From contig NZ_VISE01000001.1 of assembly GCF_007827275.1 (NCBI RefSeq), positions 3,658,001-3,722,000 of the forward strand: a DNA stretch of 64,000 nt. The letters run 5' to 3'. Positions within the stretch are counted from its first letter, which is position 1; the number at the start of each line of letters is the position of its first letter. This DNA comes from Gillisia sp. Hel_I_86 (GTDB lineage Bacteria; Bacteroidota; Bacteroidia; Flavobacteriales; Flavobacteriaceae). The notes beneath the pieces are model-generated. The model made no database searches and was not told where the DNA came from. It saw only the letters and a list, made by a program, of their open reading frames with translations. The position numbers and the translations under genes were made by a program. Shown one piece after another: positions 36,490 to 44,881 of the stretch.

Positions 36490-37446
36490 ATGAATTCAGT
36501 GAGAATAGGTTTTGTGATAGACCCTATTGCGTTTATAAATCCAAAAAAAGATACAAGCCTAGCAATTATGTTAGAAGCCCAGGCCAGGGGATGGACTGTT
36601 TTTTATATGGAACTGAAGCATCTGTATCTGGAAGATGGGAATGCAAAAGCCATAATGCATGCGATTAGCCTAAGTGATGATCCTAAAAACTGGTTTAAAA
36701 TAACCGGAACCGAAACTGGAAACCTGGGCACATTAGACCTTTTGTTCATGCGAAAAGACCCGCCTTTTGATACCGAATATATCATTGCCACCTATATTCT
36801 GGAAAAAGCTGAAGAACAGGGCGCCATGGTCATTAACAAACCGCAGGGGTTAAGGGATGCCAACGAAAAAATATTTACTTCTTGGTTTCCCCAATGCTGT
36901 CCACCAGCACTTCTAACCCGGTCTGGGGACGCAATCAGGGATTTTTTAAAAAAACACCAAAAAATTGTAATAAAACCCACAGGTAAAATGGGTGGTAAAT
37001 CCATCTTCGTTTTGATGAATGGTGATCCCAATGTGAATGTGATTATAGAAGAAGTTTCTAAAAACGGCAAAGAATATGTACAGGTCCAGAAGTATATCCC
37101 AGAAATTTCCAAAACCGGGGATAAAAGGATTTTATTGATAAATGGGATACCAGTGGAATATGGCCTTGCCAGGTTTCCTTCAAAAAATGATCACCGTGGA
37201 AATTTAGCTGCCGGAGCTACCGGAAAAGGATTTGAATTATCCAAGAATGACCGGTGGATCTGTTCGCAAATCGCACCTAGCCTAGTAAAAAAAGGACTCC
37301 TGTTCGTGGGCATCGATGTGATTGGGGATTATTTAACCGAAATTAACGTGACCAGTCCCACCTGCATTCGGGAAATAGATAAGGAATTCGATATAAATAT
37401 CGCTTCCCGCCTATTGGACCTTTTACATAAAAACTCAAGTAAATGA
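36490..37446 (+). CDS. gshB: Glutathione synthetase
   Basis: A 318-residue ATP-grasp enzyme of the bacterial GshB family, which joins gamma-glutamylcysteine and glycine. Visible family text: KKDTSLAIMLEAQARGWTVF (N-terminal substrate domain), FMRKDPPFDTEYI, KPTGKMGGKSIF (ATP loop; usual text KPLDGMGGxSIF), GDKRILLINGIPV, HRGNLAAGATG and EINVTSPTCIREI (metal ligands). All key segments are present at normal length. It overlaps the DNase II-like gene by 4 bases (ATGA). Glutathione genes are not universal in Flavobacteria, so its place in this accessory cluster is noteworthy. Confidence 0.92.
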   Translation: MNSVRIGFVIDPIAFINPKKDTSLAIMLEAQARGWTVFYMELKHLYLEDGNAKAIMHAISLSDDPKNWFKITGTETGNLGTLDLLFMRKDPPFDTEYIIATYILEKAEEQGAMVINKPQGLRDANEKIFTSWFPQCCPPALLTRSGDAIRDFLKKHQKIVIKPTGKMGGKSIFVLMNGDPNVNVIIEEVSKNGKEYVQVQKYIPEISKTGDKRILLINGIPVEYGLARFPSKNDHRGNLAAGATGKGFELSKNDRWICSQIAPSLVKKGLLFVGIDVIGDYLTEINVTSPTCIREIDKEFDINIASRLLDLLHKNSSK

Positions 37447-38513
37447 TAGCACCGCTAAACAATCAAGAAAACAAACCCATCGACTGGTGGTTTATATATA
37501 AACTGCCTATGAATACAGGGCCGAAAAAAGATACTACTGGTTTCGAGTTTTTGTACTGTGATTCAACTTCCAAACAGGGGCTTTCTCTGTCGCCGGTTTC
37601 TTTGGACCACGAACAATCTGCCCTGGCACTCACCTTAAATCAAATATTTTCAGGGGAACCAGATGTAGGCTATGTACTTTGGAATGACGAAATTCCACCT
37701 ACTGCATCGGTTATAAAACCCAAAAACAATGAAGGAAAAGGACATAGCAAAGGGGTTTTAGCATTTTCCAAAAAAAACAATTGCGGGTTTTATTTACTTC
37801 ATTCCACTCCCAGATTTCCTGCGGAAGGGATTGTAGAATTACCAGAAGATGAAAAAAGGTTTGGACAAACCTATATATGCTTTTCACTTAAAGATTACGC
37901 TGAAGCGAATAAACTTGCAAGCGTGCTTTTGCTGCAAAATGAAGCTCAGGTGTATGCAAAGCATTTGCCCGAAGTTGGAACTGAAGAAGCAATCTTTAAA
38001 CTGGCCAATAACAATAAGTTTGAAACCCCAGTAGCTCCTTCGATATTAAATTTGAAAACAATTAGTGGTTTTGAATTTACCCATATTGCTAAAAACAAAC
38101 ATTGGAGCGAACCTGTGAAACCTGCAACCATAGGAAAGGATTTTTGGAAAGACCTGGTAGGCCCAAGCCTGAAATGCAATCTGGATGTTGAGACCTGGAG
38201 GCGCGGACTGGTATTTGGGGATATAGATCCAGACAAAAAAGAAAATACCAAAGATGATGTGGATATAGATTTGACCATAATTGGCTTACCGGGCTATAAC
38301 TGGGCCTACACCAAAGATCACGCTAAATGGGGAATATCTGTAAAAATTGAAGAATCCCATATCATTGTTTCTGACCTTAACCGCCAGCTCAGCCAATGCA
38401 AGCGTGGCGGTGGCGCGGTGGTTTTTAACCATCCTGGCTTATGGAAATCATTAGACGCTATTCAGGTTACAGAAAAGAATCTTGAAACCAATCCTCATAT
38501 AGACAAATCTTAA
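37443..38513 (+). CDS. DNase II-family protein
   Basis: A 356-residue homologue of the acid endonuclease DNase II of animals. Family text: DWWFIYKLPMNTG near the N-terminus, the first HxK motif H101-S-K103 in GHSKGVLAF, the conserved HSTPRFP (His120), FGQTYICFS, the second HxK motif H293-A-K295 in DHAKWGISV, and CKRGGGAVVFN. All predicted catalytic and conserved residues are kept. The animal enzymes cut double-stranded DNA without metal at acid pH and are secreted; this protein has no signal peptide. It may have another phosphodiesterase substrate. It is coupled by a 4-base overlap to gshB and lies 6 bases before the glutamate-cysteine ligase gene. Confidence 0.82.
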   Translation: MIAPLNNQENKPIDWWFIYKLPMNTGPKKDTTGFEFLYCDSTSKQGLSLSPVSLDHEQSALALTLNQIFSGEPDVGYVLWNDEIPPTASVIKPKNNEGKGHSKGVLAFSKKNNCGFYLLHSTPRFPAEGIVELPEDEKRFGQTYICFSLKDYAEANKLASVLLLQNEAQVYAKHLPEVGTEEAIFKLANNNKFETPVAPSILNLKTISGFEFTHIAKNKHWSEPVKPATIGKDFWKDLVGPSLKCNLDVETWRRGLVFGDIDPDKKENTKDDVDIDLTIIGLPGYNWAYTKDHAKWGISVKIEESHIIVSDLNRQLSQCKRGGGAVVFNHPGLWKSLDAIQVTEKNLETNPHIDKS

Positions 38514-38519
38514 AGGAGG

Positions 38520-39896
38520 ATGATGACCGTAAAACCACTAACCCGGGATGTATGTAGAAAATATTTGGAAGGCCTCATTTTTGGCTCTTCCAGTTTTCCA
38601 AACCCTGAAATCCCGGGAAAAAAAATTGGACTAATGGGAATAGAACTGGAGGTCTTTCCATATAAAATTTCCAATGGGAAAATTAAGGGGGTTAAGTGTG
38701 AAGGGGATAAGGATAATCTTAGGAATATTCTTATAAAAGTTTCAGAAGAATTTGGCGGCAATGCAATTTATGAAGATGAGGAGAAGGAAAACCATCTGCT
38801 TAAAAAAATTGAATTTCCCAATGGCGATAATTTTCAATTTGAGCCGGGATGCCAGATTGAGATATGTATCAATCCCTGCAAAAACCTTAGTGAGCTAGAG
38901 TCTAGGATTATTTTCCTACAATCCCTTCTATTAAAAATAACCAGCGAATATGGAATTCATTTTGCCCAACATGGAACCAATCCCTGGTTTGGGACCGAGG
39001 AAATAGGATTACAAATTCCTAAGCAACGGTACCTGAATTTGCAAAACTATCTTGATAAAATTAGTCCGTTTGGTAGAAAGATGATGCGTTTAACAGGCTC
39101 ACTACAAGTTAACCTGGATTTAGGCCGGGACGAAGAAACCCGCATAAAACGGATTGTCACGGCAAACCTGCTAAGCCCTATCGCAACCGCTATTTTTTCA
39201 AACTCCCCTATTACTGCGGGTAAGAAAAATGGCTTTAAATCATTTCGAAGTTATATTTGGCAACAACTCGACCCTAAAAGGACAGGTCTCCTTCCCTTGG
39301 AAGGAGTTATTAAATCTTGGAAAAAAGAAGAAGTTGTAGAAGCATATTTAAATTTCTCACTTAACGCACCGCTAATTTATGTACAGAAAAAACCTGAAAT
39401 CAGCTTAGCTTCAGAATATACTTTTAACTACTGGTTGGATCATCCAATACATAATCATGTCCCGGATATTACCGATTTCGATAATCATTTGTCTTTGCTT
39501 TTTCCGGAAGTACGTTTAAGGAAGTATCTGGAAATTCGTTCTGTGGATGCACCTCCAAAAGAGTGGCAAATGATTCCTGTATATTTTTACACAGGGCTTT
39601 TATATAACAATTCGCACCTGGATAAAACACTCGATTTATTAATTCCGAAGCAAAGAATAATTGAAAAACTGCTGGTAGAATCTGCAAGCGGATTTAAAAA
39701 TGATAATTTATACCTTCTTGCAAAAGAAATAATGCAGCTGGCTATTGAAGCGTTTTCAGGATTACCTCCAAATTTTAAATATGAAAATCAGGTTGAAATA
39801 ATGATTTCCTTCTATAAAAAATATACCTCCAAAAGAAGATGTTTTGCAGACGATTCCATTCAGTTGTTTAATAAAAATAATAAGCTAACTTATTGA
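38520..39896 (+). CDS. gshA: Glutamate-cysteine ligase, GCS2 family
   Basis: A 458-residue ligase of the GCS2 (plant/alphaproteobacterial GshA and EgtA) group, which makes gamma-glutamylcysteine. Motifs: MGIELEVFPY, FEPGCQIEICINPCKNL (usual FEPGGQIELS), MMRLTGSLQVNLDLG (usual TCTVQVNLD) and RKYLEIRSVDAPP. The Cys in place of Gly in FEPGGQ and Ser-Leu instead of Cys-Thr/Ser in the VQVNLD segment could alter substrate preference, so another amine acceptor is possible. A good AAAGGAGG ribosome site precedes the tandem ATGATG start. Together with gshB it completes a glutathione pathway. Confidence 0.85.
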   Translation: MMTVKPLTRDVCRKYLEGLIFGSSSFPNPEIPGKKIGLMGIELEVFPYKISNGKIKGVKCEGDKDNLRNILIKVSEEFGGNAIYEDEEKENHLLKKIEFPNGDNFQFEPGCQIEICINPCKNLSELESRIIFLQSLLLKITSEYGIHFAQHGTNPWFGTEEIGLQIPKQRYLNLQNYLDKISPFGRKMMRLTGSLQVNLDLGRDEETRIKRIVTANLLSPIATAIFSNSPITAGKKNGFKSFRSYIWQQLDPKRTGLLPLEGVIKSWKKEEVVEAYLNFSLNAPLIYVQKKPEISLASEYTFNYWLDHPIHNHVPDITDFDNHLSLLFPEVRLRKYLEIRSVDAPPKEWQMIPVYFYTGLLYNNSHLDKTLDLLIPKQRIIEKLLVESASGFKNDNLYLLAKEIMQLAIEAFSGLPPNFKYENQVEIMISFYKKYTSKRRCFADDSIQLFNKNNKLTY

Positions 39897-39948
39897 TTTA
39901 AAGCGCTATATTGTATATCGCTTACTTTTTAACTTTAAAATACTTTCA

Positions 39949-40701
39949 ATGGATCAAAATACCCTTTTACAAAAAGTTTTGGACAACGTAAAATCTTCAA
40001 AGAAACTGCCCATAGTGGTTTTTGATCTAGATGATACCTTGTTTTCCACAGCCCGAAGAAATTTAACCATAATTCAGAATTTTAGCTGTGATCAGGGAGG
40101 GGCATATCCAGATTTTGCGCAGATCGCTTCCAAATTAAAACTTGAAGATATGAACTGGAGCGTTACCACGGCTCTGGAAAAAGCGGGTTTATCTTCCACT
40201 AGTGCATCCATAAAACCTTTTATAGGGTACTGGGGTTCCACCTTTTTTACGAATGGGTATGATGCGTTGGACCTTCCAAATCCGGGAGCCGTAGATTTTG
40301 CAAATGCCTGCCATGATGCAGGTGCGCTCTTATATTACCTTACCGGGAGGGCGGTTGGGGATCGCGGTTTAAATAACGGCATGGGTCAGGGCACCACCCT
40401 TGCATTAACCAATCGCGGATTCCCATTTTGGCGGGGACGTTGTGAACTAAACCTCAAAACAAATCCAAAAGAGCAGGATTTCGAATACAAGGCCCGAGCC
40501 TTGACCGATATAAAATCATTACAAGGAAATGTAGTGGCTACTTTTGATAATGAACCTTCCAACTGCGCCATGTTTTACCAGCATTTCCCAGATGCACTTA
40601 ACTTTTGGGTAAAAACCACCTGGAACCCACTGGACAAATCCCCTACCGATACGCTCTACACAATTTCTGATTTTTCACGAACCACAAAACAAAAACAATA
40701 A
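39949..40701 (+). CDS. HAD-superfamily hydrolase
   Basis: A 250-residue protein with all four haloacid dehalogenase motifs: I, VFDLDDTLF with nucleophile Asp26 and Asp28; II, YYLTGR with Thr132; III, Lys181 in FEYKARAL; IV, ATFDNEPSN with Asp200. The long segment between motifs I and II (~100 residues) forms a cap. DNEP in motif IV is typical of acid-phosphatase-like HADs. Substrate unknown. It lies one base before the next gene and 52 bases after gshA, so it belongs to the same operon. Confidence 0.83.
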   Translation: MDQNTLLQKVLDNVKSSKKLPIVVFDLDDTLFSTARRNLTIIQNFSCDQGGAYPDFAQIASKLKLEDMNWSVTTALEKAGLSSTSASIKPFIGYWGSTFFTNGYDALDLPNPGAVDFANACHDAGALLYYLTGRAVGDRGLNNGMGQGTTLALTNRGFPFWRGRCELNLKTNPKEQDFEYKARALTDIKSLQGNVVATFDNEPSNCAMFYQHFPDALNFWVKTTWNPLDKSPTDTLYTISDFSRTTKQKQ

Positions 40702-40702
40702 A

Positions 40703-42010
40703 ATGGCTTCAATAGAATATACTTTGGGTTTTGCAAAACAGTTGGGAGAATTATTCCCACCTGCAAAATATGCAAATGCAAATTTGAATTTTAAAACTTT
40801 AGAAGATGTAATTGAACATTACACTAAAAATTCACTTGCTGCAGATGGGATCGCGGCATCTAAAGTGGAGGTAACACTTAAAGAAAACCAGTATAAAATT
40901 CATATTGATGGCGCAGCCGAAAATGAGGTGCTTCAAAAATTTTCTGAAAGGCATATCCAAGTATTCAGTAAAGATTATGCGCAAAAAGCCGTCCGAGGAA
41001 TGGAGCTTTTAAAAGAAATGGGGGTTTGGAACCCTATGGAAGGGTATCATGTAAACCGAAACCCTGGCGATGGGGAATCTAAATGGAAGTTGTTTCCACC
41101 TTTAGGCCTGAATATTATCGGTCAAAAAGGAATGCTTTTGATGCATTACCCGCCTTGGGCAGTATTGCAGGCTGGAACTTTTGATAATGCGATGACGATG
41201 CAGCGCTGGAGCAGGATTTTAAGTCACGCTGGTGTAGATAAAAAAGACTTGGGAAAGTATAAAACCTTTATCGATGTGAATCCTATCGCGGCTCCAGGTT
41301 CTGGGGAAAGTGAGTATCCCAATGATTATTTCCCAATCATGATGGCTTCCGGATTTTTTGACGGCCCTCAGGATCGGGATTATATCAAATCCATGCTGGA
41401 ACTTTTTCTAAATCCGCCAGACCTTTCGAGCAATAGCAAGCATACATTGCCCTTATTAATTTGTGGTTCGCCACTCTACGATCCGCAAGCGCCGGGCTGG
41501 TTTAAGGTAGCTTATAAAGATATCCTTCCCCAGGATGAAAATGGAATTCCGCAGGTAAATGTATTGCAGGTTGGGAAATTTAAAATCAGGCCCAATTCTA
41601 AAAAAGAAACACCCTACCTAATTGGAAACCATATGATAGCTGCTGGGGTAACAGGTAGATGTACCAAGGATCCTTCCAAAATTCCAGATATGAGGCAATA
41701 TGAAGCGCAAGACCTGGTAGCTGCAACCTTTTTAAAGCTCTATGCAGATACCCCAGATTTAGATCCTAAAACAGCCAAAGAACGAGCCTGTATGCGCTGG
41801 TTTGGAAATAAAGCAGGAGAAGGAGCACCGCAACCAAAAGATAAGACCGATGCCGAGACTATTTGCGCCCTAGCACAAATGGACTTGTTTTTTGATCCCA
41901 CGCCAATACCCCATCCTAAATACACATTTGAAGAAGCTGTAAAACGTTGTAAAGAAGCAAGCCAGAAAAACAATCCCTGTGCAGATAATATCAAACCCGC
42001 AAATCGGTAG
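40703..42010 (+). CDS. Uncharacterised protein of the glutathione/DNase II cluster
   Basis: A 435-residue soluble protein that I do not recognise. It has no signal peptide or membrane helix. Distinctive segments are GLNIIGQKGMLLMHYPPWAV, FIDVNPIAAPGSGESEYPND, PLLICGSPLYDPQAPGWF and NHMIAAGVTGRCT. Several conserved-looking His, Cys and acidic residues suggest an enzyme. The last ~60 residues (TAKERACMRWFG onwards) contain three Cys. It starts one base after the HAD gene and is the last gene of the run. No function is proposed. Confidence 0.75.
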   Translation: MASIEYTLGFAKQLGELFPPAKYANANLNFKTLEDVIEHYTKNSLAADGIAASKVEVTLKENQYKIHIDGAAENEVLQKFSERHIQVFSKDYAQKAVRGMELLKEMGVWNPMEGYHVNRNPGDGESKWKLFPPLGLNIIGQKGMLLMHYPPWAVLQAGTFDNAMTMQRWSRILSHAGVDKKDLGKYKTFIDVNPIAAPGSGESEYPNDYFPIMMASGFFDGPQDRDYIKSMLELFLNPPDLSSNSKHTLPLLICGSPLYDPQAPGWFKVAYKDILPQDENGIPQVNVLQVGKFKIRPNSKKETPYLIGNHMIAAGVTGRCTKDPSKIPDMRQYEAQDLVAATFLKLYADTPDLDPKTAKERACMRWFGNKAGEGAPQPKDKTDAETICALAQMDLFFDPTPIPHPKYTFEEAVKRCKEASQKNNPCADNIKPANR

Positions 42011-42194
42011 TTATTCTATATAATTTAAAAGGGAAATACGGGAATTTTCTGGATTTCAATTTTCTATAGGCTGGTATTCGAAGAGTTACACCCTCATTTC
42101 GCTCTTAAAAATTTGGACATACAAAGACATTCAAAAAATTAGGATTTTTTGAAATTGAAAATTTAACCCTGAAAATCCTCTTCAGAATCAATAC

Positions 42195-42374
42195 TTAAGA
42201 GTGGTCTACTGGCTTAAAAGAAATTTGAGAAGACGAAGCATCCTGTGGCACTTGTATCTCTACTTTATTAGATTCATACTCGGCATTGGCATCACTTCTG
42301 GATTTCATCCAACTAATAAGCACCAAAGAAGCTACAACGGCAACTGCGATAATTCTAAGTAATTCATTTTTCAT
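42195..42374 (-). CDS. Small single-pass membrane protein (59 aa)
   Basis: A 59-residue protein starting MKNELLRIIAVAVVASLVLI, that is, one N-terminal transmembrane helix (about residues 5-21), followed by a short acidic/polar tail (EYESNKVEIQVPQ, SFKPVDHS) probably facing the periplasm. It is supported by an exact TAnnTTTG promoter box (TAGATTTG on the - strand, 42402 to 42395) 21 bases upstream of the ATG and by codon use like that of its neighbours. Function unknown. Confidence 0.6.
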   Translation of the reverse strand: MKNELLRIIAVAVVASLVLISWMKSRSDANAEYESNKVEIQVPQDASSSQISFKPVDHS

Positions 42375-42394
42375 ATTTGTTAATTTATTGGTTA

Positions 42395-42402
42395 CAAATC
42401 TA
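42395..42402 (-). promoter_or_regulatory. Promoter -7 box of the 59-aa gene
   Basis: The - strand reads TAGATTTG, matching TAnnTTTG, with a leader of about 15 bases before the start codon. Confidence 0.5.
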
Positions 42403-42865
42403 TAGCCATTAACAAAATATAATCGGTAGGATAAATACAGTAATTTTAAAGTAAACCTGAGGGCATCAGCAATAAAAACAGTTCTTATTGCTTGATAATC
42501 AAATATATAAAAATTATTTTAGATTCCAACCAATACGGCAATCGATTATTCCATAAATTGAAGATTGTGAATAAGTTCTAGGCCAGAATAGCTTAATATT
42601 GTATTCAGAACAAAAAATTTCCCTTCTCAAATATTCCTTCTTTCAGTAATAGCAAGTAGCACAAAGGTATTATTTAGACATTTGGTGCTCATTCAAATAA
42701 AATTCACAGCACATAAATTAAGGTAAGGTTATTAACAAAATATGAGTATTCTTTAGCAAGTGTACATATATTTATTCTAATGGCACCAAAGTTATCATTC
42801 ATTTCAATAAGAGTTGTAAACCTAGCTTTGTTTCCCCTAATCCTATGAACTCAATAATTTGGTTG

Positions 42866-42873
42866 TACTTTTG
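42866..42873 (+). promoter_or_regulatory. Promoter -7 box of the DEAD-like gene
   Basis: TACTTTTG followed by CA matches the flavobacterial -7 box, about 50 bases upstream of the ATG at 42924. Confidence 0.6.
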
Positions 42874-42923
42874 CACAAATAAAAACTACTGAAATTTCTT
42901 CAGCCAGTACAAATTATAAGCGC

Positions 42924-43553
42924 ATGCCATTTAAAAAACTAAACACACCTTTAAAAGAAGCCCTTGAACGTCTAGAAATTGAAACTCCTACCCCATTTCA
43001 GAAAAAAAGTATTTCAAAAATAAAGAGTGGTGCTAATTTTTATGGAATCGCTCCAGAAGGTGCAGGTAAGACAACTGCCATGATTATAAGTACCATTCAA
43101 AAACTTAAGTCTGAAGCTTATATGGATGCTCCCAGGGCATTGATCTACGTGAAGGACAAAGAATCGGCTTTGGAATTGGAACAAAAATTCAAAGCGTTCA
43201 CAAGATATATGGACCTCAGGATTTACTGCGCCTACGATGAGCAAAATATAGATCATCAAAAAGATGACATTTATGCTGGTGTAGATATTGTGATCGCCAC
43301 TCCAAGCAGGATAAATAAATTATTTTCCATTACTGGTATTCATTTAGGGGAATTACAATTATTAATCTTAGAGGATGCTGAAATTTTGGTGAAGCGCAGC
43401 TTTAATCATGATATCTACAGAATAACCCAAAGTATTAATAAATGCCAGTATTTGGTGTTTGCCGAAAGTTGGGATGCCCGGTTAGAAAAGTTACAAGATA
43501 CATTTATGACCAATGCAGTAACGACGGTTACAATGAAAGGCAGCACCATTTAA
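42924..43553 (+). CDS. Single-domain, degenerate DEAD-box helicase-like protein
   Basis: A 209-residue protein equal to only the first RecA-like domain of a DEAD-box RNA helicase. A Q-motif-like start (FKKLNTPLKEAL, TPTPFQKKSI) precedes Walker A APEGAGKTTA. The DEAD box is LEDAE and the SAT motif is FAESW; the second helicase domain is missing. Its own promoter and complete start suggest a real short gene, not a truncation. It may bind nucleotide or RNA without unwinding, or partner with another protein. I recall similar one-domain proteins in other Flavobacteria but cannot verify that here. Confidence 0.8.
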   Translation: MPFKKLNTPLKEALERLEIETPTPFQKKSISKIKSGANFYGIAPEGAGKTTAMIISTIQKLKSEAYMDAPRALIYVKDKESALELEQKFKAFTRYMDLRIYCAYDEQNIDHQKDDIYAGVDIVIATPSRINKLFSITGIHLGELQLLILEDAEILVKRSFNHDIYRITQSINKCQYLVFAESWDARLEKLQDTFMTNAVTTVTMKGSTI

Positions 43554-44044
43554 AGTTTTACGCACAGAATACTGGTACATTATGACTGTGGACATCTCCA
43601 AATGTGTAAACTACAGAAATTTGATTATGGGATTTTAGAGTATGAAACTGAGTCCTGCGTTTGCGCTATTATTTAAATCGACAAAACTTCTCAGCATAGT
43701 GTGCGTTTTTCTACAGCAGCATCTACACCTTCTTTGGATAAATGTGTGAATACACTTTGAATTAAAGCGAATATTTATATGACAAAAAACATAATTATCC
43801 TTTGGGTTCAAACATTAATTGGAACCTGATTTGGTTACCGCCATATTTCAGTTTTAACTATCACAATACTTCTAAATTGGTTTTTCAAACAAAAAAGAAA
43901 GAAAAATACGCTGTTTTTTGTAATCCAAGAAAAGTTTTTCGTCGTATATCTTATATCATACCCAAAGAACTATAATCAAATAATTATAAATCGTATGTTC
44001 ATAAACCTTTTAGTTCTTTACAATACGAAAATTAATTTCTATTT
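43554..44044. other. Intergenic region upstream of pstS
   Basis: No gene is supported. A - strand stretch around 43690-43770 reads like coding text (VFTHLSKEGVDAAVEKR) but is interrupted by stops and is not recognised. The pst promoter and any Pho-like operator must lie here, but I could not identify them. Confidence 0.4.
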
Positions 44045-44881
44045 ATGAAAAGTGCCCCTATCTTATTTGCTTTTTTAATATGTATCATTTTTACTTCTTG
44101 CCAAACAAAAGAAGCTGTAAATATTGCTGGTAGTACGTCTGTACTGCCTATTATTTCTATCGCGGCAGAAGAATTCAGAAAAAACAATCCAGAACTCACT
44201 ATTATTGTAAATGGGGGAGGATCTGGAGTGGGCGTGAATCAGTTAGGGGAAGGAAAAATAAATATAGGAATGGTTTCCAGAGACATTACTCAAGAGGAGA
44301 TCAGTGCTTATCCAAATATTAACTTTAATCCAATCTCTATAGGGAAAGATGCTGTAGTTCCTGTTATTTCTTCTGAAATATATAACTATGGGATTACTTC
44401 ACTTACCTTAGAACAAATAGCTAAAATCTATCGAGGGGAAGTTAGAAATTGGAACAAGCTAGGAGGACCAGACAAAGAAATACTTGTAATAGACAAGGAA
44501 GCTTCCAGAGGGACCAGACATGTCTTTATGGAAATTGTTTTAGGTGATAAGGAAGCAATTGCAGCCGGAACAGATCTTGTACTTGGTTCGAATAATGAAG
44601 AACAAACGGCTATAGTGCAAAGTGATGCAGCAATTGGAATGCTATCCAATGCTTGGCTAAATGAAGATGTAAAAGGCCTAAATATTAAAATGTTGGACGG
44701 AACCATAATAGAGCCAACTTTAAATAATATAATCAATAATAAATTTCCTATCACAAGAGATCTATTAATTGTTACAAATGGAAAACCAGCAGGTGCTGTT
44801 AAGTATTTTATTGAGTACCTTTTGAGTTCTGAAGGACAAAAAATTGTGGAAGAAGCTGGCTATGTTGGGATCAACCAATAA
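44045..44881 (+). CDS. pstS: Phosphate-binding lipoprotein
   Basis: A 278-residue periplasmic phosphate-binding protein. The lipoprotein signal ends in the lipobox FTSC (Cys about residue 19). The phosphate-binding loop is IAGSTSVLPI. GGGSGVGVNQLGEG, VSRDIT and the later ASRGTRHVF also match PstS. It is anchored to the inner or outer membrane and delivers phosphate to PstCAB. Its 3' end overlaps pstC, which signals tight coupling. Expression is probably induced by phosphate starvation, but no operator was identified. Confidence 0.93.
   Translation: MKSAPILFAFLICIIFTSCQTKEAVNIAGSTSVLPIISIAAEEFRKNNPELTIIVNGGGSGVGVNQLGEGKINIGMVSRDITQEEISAYPNINFNPISIGKDAVVPVISSEIYNYGITSLTLEQIAKIYRGEVRNWNKLGGPDKEILVIDKEASRGTRHVFMEIVLGDKEAIAAGTDLVLGSNNEEQTAIVQSDAAIGMLSNAWLNEDVKGLNIKMLDGTIIEPTLNNIINNKFPITRDLLIVTNGKPAGAVKYFIEYLLSSEGQKIVEEAGYVGINQ

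Larger units (their letters stand above)
42011..42923. other. Intergenic region with one small gene
   Basis: Apart from the 59-codon gene at 42195-42374 (- strand), its promoter and the promoter of the DEAD-like gene at 42866, nothing is recognisable here. Confidence 0.5.

Noticed and set aside
29411-42010. Prophage or conjugative element
   Set aside because: No integrase, phage structural, relaxase or transfer genes are present; only IS debris lies to the left.
42011-44044. tRNA or small RNA genes in the long gaps
   Set aside because: No cloverleaf, TTCGA arm or conserved ncRNA shape could be recognised by eye.
44844-44861. TTG start for pstC
   Set aside because: It would lengthen the overlap with pstS to 38 bases; the ATG at 44862 is better.
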